Shown here piece after piece: positions 9,102-18,011 of a DNA stretch of 64,000 nucleotides. This DNA is from CAZMGV01 sp964565925 (GTDB lineage Bacteria > JAGRBM01 > JAHCIT01), in the NCBI GenBank assembly GCA_964565925.1, contig CAZMGV010000001.1, positions 186,001-250,000 on the forward strand. The letters run 5' to 3'. A model generated the notes under the pieces. It searched no databases and was not told where the DNA came from. It worked only from the letters and a program-made list of their open reading frames with translations. Both the position numbers and the translations under genes were made by a program. The first letter of the stretch is position 1. Each line of letters starts with the position of its first letter.

Positions 9102-9836
9102 CTAGAAGCCCAGTTCCTGGCGGAGCGAGAGAAGCTCAAGGGTTTTCTCAAGGCGGTCGATGGCGGGGATGACGACGGACGTCTTTTCGAGCGCGACTAT
9201 TCCCTTGTCCTTGAGTGCGACGATCACGCGCTTAACCTGGGTGACGTCGATACCCATGGTTTCAGCCATTTCACGCGGGGTGATATTCACCCGCACGCCA
9301 ACCTCGGCCGGTACGCCCTGAGCTTCGGCGATCTGAAGCAACGCGTTGATCACGCGGCTCTCGATGTCGTGGTAGAGCAGGTTTTCGATGTGGTTGTCGG
9401 CGTTCTGGAGCCGTTCGGCCAGTGTCCGGATGATCCGGTTGGCGAGACCCGAATTGTTCACGACCAGCTTCTCGAAACCTTCGTGCGGGAACCGGAGTAC
9501 CCGCACATAGGTGGCGGCTTCCGCCGAAAGGCTGCGAGGCCGCTTGTTCAGTACCGACATCTCGCCGAAGAACTCGCCCGGCCCCACCGTCTGGAGCACC
9601 TTCTTCGTTCCGCGGATCAGCTTGAACAGCTTGATGCGGCCTTCCTGAATGATGAACATCTCTTCGCCGGTGTCGCCTTCGCGGAACACAAGATCGCCCG
9701 GCTGGTACTCGGCGCCGAAACGCGAAAAGACTTCCCGCTGCCCCTGCGATACAGGAGCTTCGATCTCATAGGTCTTGTCGACGAGGTGCGCGGTGGCTTC
9801 CTCGCCCTTCAGGATGTTCAGCGGTTCTTCTGGCAC
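9102..9836 (-). CDS. Crp/Fnr-family transcriptional regulator
   Basis: A 244-residue cytoplasmic regulator. A cyclic-nucleotide-binding-type beta-roll covers about residues 35-150, with GDLVFREGDTGEEMF and the phosphate-binding-cassette-like FFGEMSVLNKRPRS, where both the Glu and the Arg that contact cAMP in Crp are present. A winged helix-turn-helix follows at about 180-225 (TPREMAETMGIDVTQVKRVIVAL). No Fnr-type N-terminal Cys cluster is seen, so oxygen sensing by an Fe-S cluster is unlikely; the ligand is unknown. The start is GTG with a weak ribosome binding site. It lies between the SUMF1 remnant and pepP on the same strand, 74 bases after pepP, with no clear target operon. Confidence 0.9.
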   Translation of the reverse strand: MPEEPLNILKGEEATAHLVDKTYEIEAPVSQGQREVFSRFGAEYQPGDLVFREGDTGEEMFIIQEGRIKLFKLIRGTKKVLQTVGPGEFFGEMSVLNKRPRSLSAEAATYVRVLRFPHEGFEKLVVNNSGLANRIIRTLAERLQNADNHIENLLYHDIESRVINALLQIAEAQGVPAEVGVRVNITPREMAETMGIDVTQVKRVIVALKDKGIVALEKTSVVIPAIDRLEKTLELLSLRQELGF

Positions 9837-9910
9837 GTTCTCATTCCGACGGGAGTGGAAATAGTGTGACCGCCCGGACTCTCCGGGGCAACTATCCGGT
9901 TACCGGCCGC

Positions 9911-11326
9911 CTAACGCGACCGGCGGAGTTCCTCGATGTCACTGACTTCTTTCGGTACGGTCGTCAGATCCAGCGGGGGGCCCGAAGGCCGGACGACTAC
10001 GTCGTCCTCGATCCGGATCCCGCCGAAACCGATATATTTCTCGGCCAGGGCGAAATTGACGGATCCCTTGTACTTGCGGCGCCGTTCGGGGCTGCGGATC
10101 AACGCCTCGATAAAGTAGAGCCCCGGCTCGACGGTGATCACGAAGCCGGGTTCCAGCCGGGCGTTGAACCTGAGCAGCGGGCGGCCCTTCCACTTGAGCT
10201 TGCGCTTCTCGCCGCCGCTCACGTCATGAACGTCCAGCCCCAGCATGTGCGACAGCCCGTGCGGGTAGAACACGCCCACGGCGCCCGATTCCACGAGTCC
10301 GTCCAGGTCGCCCTTGAGCAGACCCAGGTCTTTGAGCCCCGAGCCCAGCACATGCAGGGAATGGAGGTGCAGTTCGGCACTCGCCAGTCCAGCCACCGCT
10401 TTCGAAATGCACTGCTTCTGGGCGGCCAGCACAATTTCGTAGATGTCGCGCTGTTTCCGTGTGAACTTCTTTCCGACCGGGAACGTGCGGGTGATGTCGG
10501 CGGTATAACCCCGGTATTCACCGCCCGCGTCAATGAGCAGCAGGTCGCCGTCCTTCATCAGACGGTTGTTGGTCTGGTAGTGCAGGACCCCGCTGTTGAT
10601 ACCGCTGGCAACAATAGAAGGATACCCCTCGTGCCGCAGGCCTGAGGACCGGAACTCCTTTTCGAGCACCGCCTGCACTTCAAATTCGTGCATGCCGGGC
10701 CGGGCCGCCTTCATCGCCGCTACGTGGCCGCGGGCGCTCATATCGTTGGCGAACCTGAGCAGCCTGATTTCGCCAGCCGTCTTGACGGCGCGCAGTTCGT
10801 CGAGCGCTTCGCGCAGCGGGCCAGGACGGGCCTCAAGACCTGTCCGGGATTTGCGGTCAAGCATCCGCAGCGCAGTTACATTTCCGTAGATCCGGCGGTA
10901 GCCGCGACGGCTTTTCCTGACCGCTTCGGGAAGCTCCGACAGCAGCGCCGCACGTTTGATTCCGAAATGCCGGGCAGCATCGCGAGGCGGCGGGATGTAC
11001 CCCCGCCATACGAGCTGTTTCTCATCCACATCGGGAACGAACAGCGTCGTCTCCCGCCGGCGCGGATCCAGGAGGATGGCAAAGTCGGGTTCTTCGATCC
11101 CGGTCAGATACAGAAAGTCCGAAGACTGACGGAACAGATAGGCGACGTCATTGTTGCGGATAGTCTCGGAATCGGCCTTGAGCACAATCAGGCCGTCGGG
11201 CAGACGGTCCATGACCGCCCGCCTGTGCTGCTCGTAAAAATCGAAATCGGCTGGCCGGAGTGACAAATTTAACGCCTCGCGCCGAAAGTTAACGCTCCCG
11301 ACAGCAGGCTGCAATATAGCTGGCAC
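9911..11326 (-). CDS. pepP: Xaa-Pro aminopeptidase (M24B)
   Basis: A 471-residue PepP-type metalloaminopeptidase that removes N-terminal residues preceding proline, in the cytoplasm. The N-terminal creatinase-like domain (DFLYLTGIEEPDFAILLD) covers about residues 25-170 and the pita-bread catalytic domain about 195-455. The five metal ligands are visible: Asp in LLIDAGGEY, Asp in TADITRTFP, His in GLSHMLGLDVHD, Glu in VEPGLYF and Glu in IRIEDDVVV. The GTG start at 11326 has GGAGG six bases upstream. It is transcribed toward the Crp/Fnr gene. Confidence 0.94.
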   Translation of the reverse strand: MPAILQPAVGSVNFRREALNLSLRPADFDFYEQHRRAVMDRLPDGLIVLKADSETIRNNDVAYLFRQSSDFLYLTGIEEPDFAILLDPRRRETTLFVPDVDEKQLVWRGYIPPPRDAARHFGIKRAALLSELPEAVRKSRRGYRRIYGNVTALRMLDRKSRTGLEARPGPLREALDELRAVKTAGEIRLLRFANDMSARGHVAAMKAARPGMHEFEVQAVLEKEFRSSGLRHEGYPSIVASGINSGVLHYQTNNRLMKDGDLLLIDAGGEYRGYTADITRTFPVGKKFTRKQRDIYEIVLAAQKQCISKAVAGLASAELHLHSLHVLGSGLKDLGLLKGDLDGLVESGAVGVFYPHGLSHMLGLDVHDVSGGEKRKLKWKGRPLLRFNARLEPGFVITVEPGLYFIEALIRSPERRRKYKGSVNFALAEKYIGFGGIRIEDDVVVRPSGPPLDLTTVPKEVSDIEELRRSR

Positions 11327-11644
11327 CCAAAACCTCCAGCGGATTTAAATCACTAGAGTTATTCAGGATTTGCCCGGAACCCGAAACAGAGTCCCGCCAG
11401 ATAACGCGGCGCGCAACACGGGCTGAGCCCCAAACCGTTCAAAATCAGCACAGTCAATAACTCGTAACTATTCAATTTTGCTCGTTTTTCCGCTGGTTTC
11501 CACCGGTGGTGAATGCTAAATTTAACCACTAAGAACGGGCGCGGATAGCGACGTACGTGGGGATGATGGCAACGGGGGGCCGAATGGGCCTATGTCATCC
11601 TTTTTGACGTCTAACGGCTGCGCCATGCCCGAGGATTACGGGAC
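11327..11644. other. Intergenic region between divergent pepP and the TPR scaffold gene
   Basis: About 318 bases separate two divergently transcribed genes, so both promoters should lie here. The centre (about 11445-11530) is clearly AT-rich compared with its surroundings, with TTCAATTTTGCTCGTTTTT and TAAATTTAACC. A perfect ten-base palindrome CCACCGGTGG lies near 11502. I see no RNA gene and no convincing short reading frame. Confidence 0.5.
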
Positions 11645-14600
11645 TTGGCGATCGATAAAACCAAGATCATCCAGCAGGCCCAGAAGTTTATTCAGGGCCA
11701 AAAATGGGACAAGGCGATCGAATGCTATGAGCAGATCGCCAAGATTGAGCCCAAGGATACCCGTGTACGCCAGAAAATAGCCGAGCTGTATGCCCGCAAG
11801 GGTGACATAGCCAAAGCGCTCCAGAGTTACGGCCTCGTCGCCGACTCCTATACGCGTGAAGGCTTCTACCAGAAATCGCTCGCTGTCTATAAGCAGATGC
11901 TCCAGATCAAGCCGGACTACGTGCCGGCATACGAGCAGCTCGCCGACGTCAGCATCAAGCTGGGTCTCACCAGCGACGCCATCAACTTCATCAAGGTCGT
12001 CATTGCCCAGCACGAAAAAGACGGCAAGGTCCTCGAAGCCCTAGACGCGATCAAGAAACTGATCGAAATCGACCCCTCCAACCTCGCCTCGCAGATCAAG
12101 CTCGCGGAACTCTACGCCCGCGAAGGCCACAAGGAAGACGCCGTCAACCAGCTGGCCGGCCTGATCCCGCAGATGGAGGAGAACGGGAACTGGGACGATG
12201 TCATGCGTCTGCGGGAACGGATCTGCCACTATGATCCGGCACACGCGGAACATCTGAAGGCATACTACCAGTTGCTGATGAAGCACGGGCGCTATCAGCC
12301 CGCTTTCCAGCCGTTGCAGCGCTATATCAAGCTGAACCGCGAGGACATCGACGCGATCGAGGACCTTTCGGTGCTCCTGCGGCAGCTGGGCAACGGCAAC
12401 CACGAAAAAGTGGCGCTCAAGGAACTCGCCCGCCGGCTGGGCGAGAATGCCGACCCCCGGCGGCTTGAAGAGATCTACACGCGCATCCTCGAGATTGACC
12501 CGAACGACCAGGCGGCGGCTGATTACCTCGACGCCCTGCGTTCCGAAATGACCACCGACGACGACCATGCGACGGCTTCGGCCGACGAGGTCGACATCGC
12601 CAGCGAGGACATGATCGGCAACGAGGACGAAGAGCTCGTGGGCGACGAGGAAGAAGCGCCGCACGAAGACGAGATGGTCGACGAGGACGTGGAGATTGCC
12701 GGGCAGGAGCAGATCGACACGATGCTCGTGGGCGCCAACGCGGGCGGCGAGATCCAGGAAGACCAGATCGATGCCTACCTCACCGAAGCGGACGTCTACG
12801 TAAAGTACGGCCTGATCGACAAGGCAGTCACGCACCTCGAAAAACTGATCGCCGCCCGTCCGGACTGCCTACCCGCCTACCCCAAACTCCGCGAGGTGCT
12901 CAATGCCGGATCGCGGGGCGGGGAATTCGCGCCGGTCGTCAAGTCCGCCATCGACCTGCTGAAGAAGAAGGGCAAGGATACCGCCGCGCTCCAGGCCCTG
13001 CTCGCATCACCACAGGCGCCCGCCGCAAAGGCGGCCCCGAAACCGGCCGCCGGCGGCGTCGACCCCGACATCGCCGCCATTGTCGCCGAGAACCGCGGCA
13101 TCGACGAAGAGATTTCCGACGAACTGGCAACTGCCGTCGGCGGAGCCCTGGACGCAACTCTCGGCGGAGAAACGTCCGAAGCCCCGCCGCCCGCCGCCGA
13201 CCATCACGACGTCTCGATCGAGATCGAGATCGACGGAGCCGAATCCAACCCGCTTGCCGGCGCCGACATGGACGCCGACCTGAGCTTCAATACGCCGGAA
13301 CCGCCTCCCCCGCCCCCTCCGGCCATGTCGCTTGAACAGGAAGAAGACCTCGCCCCGCCGCCTTCACTCGAAGTCGACATGGACGGCGGAAACGAGATGC
13401 TGGCGGACGAGCCGCTGCCCCCGGCGCCAGTTGCGGCGGCACCTAAAGCCCCGCCTCCGGCCACCCTGGAGGCCGAGGAAGAGCTGGCCTCCGGACCGCC
13501 ACCTGAATTCAACGAAGCGGCCCTTGCCGCCGAAGAACCGGCTGCGCCTGCCGCGGCCGCGCCAAAGATTTCCAGGCCCGAGATTGCCAAGCCGGTTATT
13601 CAGAAACCTGCGATTGCGACCCCAGCTGCCAGGCCGCCGACGATTGCGGCACCATCGATTGCGAAGCCCTCCATCACGCCACCCGTCATCGCCAAACCTT
13701 CTATCGGAATACCGGCCAAACCGGCGATTGCGGTACCGGCCGCCAAGGCGCCGTCCATCGCAGCACCGTCGATTGCCAAACCGTCACTCACGCCGCCGGC
13801 CGCAGCGAAGCCGACCCTTGGTTCACCGTCAATCGCCAAGCCGTCCCTTACGCCGCCGGCTGTCGCCAGACCCGCACTTACGAAACCCGGCGCGCCGTCC
13901 CCCCTGAAGCCGCCCGCTTCGCCGCTGGCCGCGCCCAAACCGCTGACGACTTCGCCCCTGGCTGCCAAACCCTCGCTTGCGCCCAAGCCCGGCCTTGCGG
14001 CCCCCGGCGCAAAGCCGTTCGCGCCGAAGCTCGCCCCGTTGCCCAAGCCCGGACTCGGTGCGCCGAAGTCCCCGCTGTCGGCGCCCCGTCCGCCTTCGCT
14101 CAAGCCGCTGCCGTCCCTGCATATTCCGCCCAAGCTCGCCACTGTCGTGAAGGAAAAGTTCGCGGAGGATTTCGAGCAGGTCGAGTTCGAACTCCAGCAG
14201 GGACTCTACGACGAAGCCCGTGTGACGCTCGACATGATCCTCGCGCAGGAACCGAATAACGCGAAGGCCAAGGCGAAACTGAACGAGCTGATTGCCGCCG
14301 AAAAGACGAGCCGCGAGGAAAGCTCCGGCGCGTTCACCCCGGAATTCGGCGACGGCGAGCAGGTATCGGTCGAGTCGGTGCTGAAAGCGTTCCAGCAGGG
14401 CGTGGACAAGACGGTTGCCAAGGAAGATTCCCAGACGCGGTTCGACCTGGGCCTTGCCTACCGCGAGATGGGCCTGATGGGCGAAGCGCAGCGGGAGTTC
14501 CGGCTGGCGCTGGACGGCAACAATGCACGGCGCCCCGACTGCTGGACCATGATCGGGCTGTGCCAGCTGGAAGGCGGCGATCCGGCGGCCGCCGCCACGA

Positions 14601-14866
14601 CCTTCGAGCAAGGGCTCGGAGAAACCGTGGAACCGGAACCTCGATACAACCTGGCCTACGAGCTGGCGAACGCCCGGATGAGTTCCGGCGACAAGGCGGC
14701 GGCGCTTGGCCTGTTCATCTGGATCGAGTCGGAGAAACCCGGCTTCCGCCAGACCACGGAGCTGATCTCGCAGCTCCGTTCCGAAGGAATTAACGGCGGC
14801 CCGACGCCGCCCCCCGCACCGGATCCGGGCGGAAACGGCTCACGGGCCAATGTGTCTTACGTATGA
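11645..14866 (+). CDS. Large TPR / acidic / Pro-Ala-rich scaffold protein
   Basis: A 1,073-residue cytoplasmic protein. Residues 1-300 form at least six TPR-like helix pairs (for example KWDKAIECYEQIAKIEPKD, then GFYQKSLAVYKQMLQIKPD). Residues 300-355 are strongly acidic (DEEEAPHEDEMVDEDVE), followed by another TPR pair to about 445. From about 450 to 830 the chain is low complexity, rich in Ala, Pro and Lys, with a run of six prolines and an IAKPS-type repeat. A final folded part (about 840-1045) again holds TPRs. The start is taken as TTG at 11645, with GAGG ten bases upstream. It is followed 23 bases later by an ExeA-like ATPase, probably in one operon. The N-terminal arrangement is common in uncharacterised deltaproteobacterial proteins. 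A scaffold in secretion, motility or envelope assembly is likely but unproven. Confidence 0.82.
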   Translation: MAIDKTKIIQQAQKFIQGQKWDKAIECYEQIAKIEPKDTRVRQKIAELYARKGDIAKALQSYGLVADSYTREGFYQKSLAVYKQMLQIKPDYVPAYEQLADVSIKLGLTSDAINFIKVVIAQHEKDGKVLEALDAIKKLIEIDPSNLASQIKLAELYAREGHKEDAVNQLAGLIPQMEENGNWDDVMRLRERICHYDPAHAEHLKAYYQLLMKHGRYQPAFQPLQRYIKLNREDIDAIEDLSVLLRQLGNGNHEKVALKELARRLGENADPRRLEEIYTRILEIDPNDQAAADYLDALRSEMTTDDDHATASADEVDIASEDMIGNEDEELVGDEEEAPHEDEMVDEDVEIAGQEQIDTMLVGANAGGEIQEDQIDAYLTEADVYVKYGLIDKAVTHLEKLIAARPDCLPAYPKLREVLNAGSRGGEFAPVVKSAIDLLKKKGKDTAALQALLASPQAPAAKAAPKPAAGGVDPDIAAIVAENRGIDEEISDELATAVGGALDATLGGETSEAPPPAADHHDVSIEIEIDGAESNPLAGADMDADLSFNTPEPPPPPPPAMSLEQEEDLAPPPSLEVDMDGGNEMLADEPLPPAPVAAAPKAPPPATLEAEEELASGPPPEFNEAALAAEEPAAPAAAAPKISRPEIAKPVIQKPAIATPAARPPTIAAPSIAKPSITPPVIAKPSIGIPAKPAIAVPAAKAPSIAAPSIAKPSLTPPAAAKPTLGSPSIAKPSLTPPAVARPALTKPGAPSPLKPPASPLAAPKPLTTSPLAAKPSLAPKPGLAAPGAKPFAPKLAPLPKPGLGAPKSPLSAPRPPSLKPLPSLHIPPKLATVVKEKFAEDFEQVEFELQQGLYDEARVTLDMILAQEPNNAKAKAKLNELIAAEKTSREESSGAFTPEFGDGEQVSVESVLKAFQQGVDKTVAKEDSQTRFDLGLAYREMGLMGEAQREFRLALDGNNARRPDCWTMIGLCQLEGGDPAAAATTFEQGLGETVEPEPRYNLAYELANARMSSGDKAAALGLFIWIESEKPGFRQTTELISQLRSEGINGGPTPPPAPDPGGNGSRANVSYV
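13595..13880 (+). repeat. Degenerate tandem repeat encoding IAKPS(L/I)TPP units
   Basis: Within the scaffold gene, a unit of roughly 40-60 bases encoding SIAKPSLTPP or close variants recurs at least four times, with further IAxP half units between. Third-position changes between copies (for example gattgcc versus atcgcc) show that the protein repeat is maintained while the DNA drifts. Unit number could vary between strains by slippage. Confidence 0.75.
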
Positions 14867-14892
14867 GCGCCACAGGCTCGAGGTAGAGGGTG

Positions 14893-15981
14893 ATGAACTA
14901 CTTGCACTACTACGGACTGTCACAGGAGCCGTTCTCGAACGCTCCCGTGTCGAAGTTCTATTTCAACAGCTCGCAGCACGCCAAGGCGCTACTGCGTCTG
15001 CAGGCAGTCGCCGAAGGCATGAAGGGCCTGGGCATCCTCGTGGGCGACATCGGCGCCGGCAAGACGACGCTCGCCCGCCGCATGCTCGATGAACTGCCCG
15101 AAGACGAATTCGAGGCCGCCCTGCTCGTCATCATCCACTCCGGTATCACTGCCGAATGGCTGCTGAAACGTATTGCGTCCCAGCTCGGTGTGAAGGCCCC
15201 CGCCGACGACAAGCTCACGATCCTGTCGCAGCTCTATGAGCGCCTCGCGGAGATCCAGAAAAAGGGCAAGAAGGCGATCGTCCTGATCGACGAAGCACAG
15301 ATGCTCCAGACGCGAGAGATCATGGAGGAGTTCCGCGGCCTCCTGAACCTGGAATTGCCCGGCTCGAAGCTCATCACGTTCATCTTCTTCGGACTGCCGG
15401 AACTCGAACAGAACCTGAAACTGGATGAGCCGCTGGCCGGCCGGATTTCCATGCGGTTCCACCTGGAGCCGCTGAACGAAGAGGCGACGGCGGCCTACAT
15501 CGACCACCGGCTGAGACTTGCCGGCTGCACCCGTCAGCTGTTTTCGCCCGACGCGGTCCGGATCATCCACAAGTTCTCCGCCGGGATCCCGCGAATCATC
15601 AATACGATCTGCGACAACGCGCTGTTCGAAGGTTCGCTGACCAAGCAGGAAGGGATTACCGCCGATCTGATCAACCAGATCGCCAGCGACCTCGGCTTCA
15701 CGCAGAACCTCCGTCAGCCCGCGCCTCCCCCGGTGGTTCAGCCCGCTCCGCAGGCCGCCGCCACTCCGGCCCCTGCTCCGCAGCCTGCGTCCACGCCCTA
15801 CCGGCCGGCCGCGCCCGCGTTCAAGGCTCCGTCGATCACCGCACCCAAGCTCAATATTCCGCATGCGGCAGCCAAACCCGCACCCCAGAAACCGGTCGGA
15901 TCGGACACGAACGCCAACACGGTCGTGAGCGGCGCCGCTGACGACGAGATCGACGATATTCTCGGGAAAATCGGCGGCTGA
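14893..15981 (+). CDS. ExeA/GspA-like AAA ATPase
   Basis: A 362-residue protein opening with NYLHYYGLSQEPFSNAPVSKF, characteristic of the ExeA family. The Walker A motif is GDIGAGKTT near residue 55 and Walker B is IVLIDEAQML near residue 130; an arginine-finger region AGRISMRFHL lies near 180. The AAA part ends near residue 275 and is followed by a Pro/Ala-rich tail similar in style to the preceding scaffold protein, including APSITAPKL. ExeA-type ATPases work at the envelope in type II secretion assembly, and relatives serve polysaccharide and Tad-like systems. A GTG immediately before would add one residue; the ATG at 14893 follows AGAGGG. The 23-base spacing to the scaffold gene and the shared tail style suggest the two act together. 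Confidence 0.88.
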   Translation: MNYLHYYGLSQEPFSNAPVSKFYFNSSQHAKALLRLQAVAEGMKGLGILVGDIGAGKTTLARRMLDELPEDEFEAALLVIIHSGITAEWLLKRIASQLGVKAPADDKLTILSQLYERLAEIQKKGKKAIVLIDEAQMLQTREIMEEFRGLLNLELPGSKLITFIFFGLPELEQNLKLDEPLAGRISMRFHLEPLNEEATAAYIDHRLRLAGCTRQLFSPDAVRIIHKFSAGIPRIINTICDNALFEGSLTKQEGITADLINQIASDLGFTQNLRQPAPPPVVQPAPQAAATPAPAPQPASTPYRPAAPAFKAPSITAPKLNIPHAAAKPAPQKPVGSDTNANTVVSGAADDEIDDILGKIGG

Positions 15982-16004
15982 ACGCGCCGCCCCGATTGCA
16001 CTGT

Positions 16005-17117
16005 TCAGACCGCGCCGAACCGTTCCCAGGCGAACGGCTCCGGGTCGATGAACGGCTTCTGGCCGTTGATCATCTGGCCGAGCAGCCTGGCCGTCGCCGG
16101 GGTGAGCAGAATGCCGTTGCGGAAATGGCCGGTGGCCATGAACAGCCCCTTCACCTCGAGTTCCCCAATGATCGGCAGAAAATCCTTCGTACAGGGTCTT
16201 AAGCCCGCCCAGGTCTCGATCACCTGCGCGTCGTCGGCGCCGGGCAGCACCCGCGCCAGCTGATCGAGGATCTTGCGTAGACCCGCCGGGGTCACCCGCT
16301 TCTCGAACCCGGCGAACTCCACCGTCGATCCGACGATGATCCGGCCGTCCACACGCGGTACTAGGTAGCCGTCTTTCGTGAACACTACCCTGCCAAGAAC
16401 TTGCGGCTTCACCTGCAGCATGATCATCTGGCCCCGGACGGGCACCACCAGGTCCGGCGGTACCGGCAGCCCATCGACCAGCGAGGACCAGCTCCCCGCA
16501 CAGATGCAGACGATCTCCGACTGCACCGACTCGCGGTCCAGTTCCACACCCGTCGCCCGGCCGTCTTTCGTGAGAACCCGTTTGACCATGTAACCGGACT
16601 GATACCGGGCGCCGGCCTTTGTAGCCGCCTGCGTGAGCGCCTGCACGAGCAGCCGGTTATCCACCTGTGCATCGCCCTTGAAATGGACCGCTTTCACGAC
16701 CAGGTCCGAGATAGCCGGCTCCAGCTTGCGCAGTTCCGCAGGGGACAGGACTTCGTGGTCCAGTCCGGATTCCCGCTGGAGGGCGATAATGTCTTCAATC
16801 CATTCGGTCGGGTAGTCGTCGTAAGCGACTTTCAGCAGGCCGCACCGCCGGTAGCCGATGTCGATCCCCGTCTCCTGTTTGAGTGCGGCCGCGTAGTCCG
16901 CGTACATCTCACGGCTCCGCATGCAGAAATCGAGAAACGGACCGGGATGATCGGCTTCCGCCTGTCCGCCAAGTATACCCGCGGCCGCGGACGAGGCCTC
17001 CGCCCCTGGGATCGCTTTCTCGAGCACCAGCACGTCCCGGCCAGCAAGTGCCAGTTCGCGCGCCAGGGCCGAACCCATGACGCCACCTCCGATAATGGTA
17101 ACTTCAGCACGAAGCAT
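16005..17117 (-). CDS. thiO: Glycine oxidase ThiO-like FAD amino-acid oxidase
   Basis: A 370-residue flavoprotein of the DAO family. The dinucleotide-binding fold is at the start (VTIIGGGVMGSALARELA), FAD-contacting residues follow in SSAAAGILGG, and the C-terminal half has the family signature WAGLRPCTKDFLPIIG and HFRNGILLTPATA. In thiamine synthesis ThiO oxidises glycine to iminoglycine for thiazole formation. No other thi gene is nearby, so another small amino acid remains possible as substrate. It lies 29 bases after the LysM-M23 gene on the same strand and may be the last gene of the surE run. Confidence 0.85.
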   Translation of the reverse strand: MLRAEVTIIGGGVMGSALARELALAGRDVLVLEKAIPGAEASSAAAGILGGQAEADHPGPFLDFCMRSREMYADYAAALKQETGIDIGYRRCGLLKVAYDDYPTEWIEDIIALQRESGLDHEVLSPAELRKLEPAISDLVVKAVHFKGDAQVDNRLLVQALTQAATKAGARYQSGYMVKRVLTKDGRATGVELDRESVQSEIVCICAGSWSSLVDGLPVPPDLVVPVRGQMIMLQVKPQVLGRVVFTKDGYLVPRVDGRIIVGSTVEFAGFEKRVTPAGLRKILDQLARVLPGADDAQVIETWAGLRPCTKDFLPIIGELEVKGLFMATGHFRNGILLTPATARLLGQMINGQKPFIDPEPFAWERFGAV

Positions 17118-17146
17118 CGCGCGCGGATGTTAGCACCGGCCCGCGG

Positions 17147-17893
17147 TTAGGGAAGATACGGAGAGGGATCGATCGGAGACTTGCCGTCCCGGAGCTCGAA
17201 ATGAAGATGCGTGGTCGTGGCGACGCCCGTGTCGCCCACAAGACCGATCACCTCGCCCGCCCGGACGAAGTCGTCCTTCTCGACGAGGTTCTTCTCGTTA
17301 TGGGCATAGACGGTGGCCCAGTTGCCCTCGTGACGGATGATCACGAGATTGCCGTAACCTCTGAGCCCGTTATCCGAATAAATGACCCGGCCGTCGGCGG
17401 CCGCCCGGATCTTGGTACCACGGGGTGCGCCGAGATCGAGTCCGTCATGGTTACGCCCGCTGCGCTCGCCGAAGCCCGACAGCATCTTCGGGTTTTCGAG
17501 CGGCCATTTGAGTTTGACCGCCTTTTTCGAGGCCTTGGGAGGCGGTTCCACCGACGCCACCCTTTCCCCGTTTTTCTTTTTCGGCGGAGTGGTATCGGCG
17601 GCTTTTTTCGACGGTTCGGACTTATCGGTACTGAGGGATTTCTCCGCGCCGGGCACAAACAGCCGGTCGCCGGCGTTCAGCTTGCTGCTCCGGCGCAGGT
17701 CGTTCCAGGTGGCGAGGGTATCGGGATCGAGGTCATAGGCCTTGGCGATGGAACCGAGCGTCTCGCCCTTGCGGACCTCGTGATAAACGCCGCGTCCTGA
17801 CGATGCGCAGGAAGTCACCGCCAGCATGAAAATCATGCTCACAACGGATGAGACGGCCAGATGCCTGGATGAAAATGAAAAATAACGACGCAC
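17147..17893 (-). CDS. LysM-M23 peptidoglycan endopeptidase-domain lipoprotein (NlpD-like)
   Basis: The 248-residue product has a lipoprotein signal with lipobox-like VTSCAS near residue 28, a LysM domain (about 36-82, ending KLNAGDRLFVPG), a Lys/Ser/Pro-rich linker and an M23 domain (about 140-248). M23 zinc ligands are present: HDGLDLGAP supplies His and Asp, and HLHFEL supplies the last His pair; an additional His is in TVYAHN. Unlike E. coli NlpD, whose M23 site is degenerate, this site looks complete, so it may be a true endopeptidase rather than only an amidase activator. It follows surE by 118 bases, as nlpD does in many proteobacteria. The amidase at 3430 is a possible partner. Confidence 0.9.
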   Translation of the reverse strand: MRRYFSFSSRHLAVSSVVSMIFMLAVTSCASSGRGVYHEVRKGETLGSIAKAYDLDPDTLATWNDLRRSSKLNAGDRLFVPGAEKSLSTDKSEPSKKAADTTPPKKKNGERVASVEPPPKASKKAVKLKWPLENPKMLSGFGERSGRNHDGLDLGAPRGTKIRAAADGRVIYSDNGLRGYGNLVIIRHEGNWATVYAHNEKNLVEKDDFVRAGEVIGLVGDTGVATTTHLHFELRDGKSPIDPSPYLP

Positions 17894-18011
17894 GGGTTCC
17901 TGCGGTCGTGGGGTGCAGAAGAGACCTATAATTTATACCTAATTTGGGTTCAGTTGTCTATCGGTTGCGCGCCCCAAGTCGCACCCGCGACATCGCTAAG
18001 CGCTTATGGAA

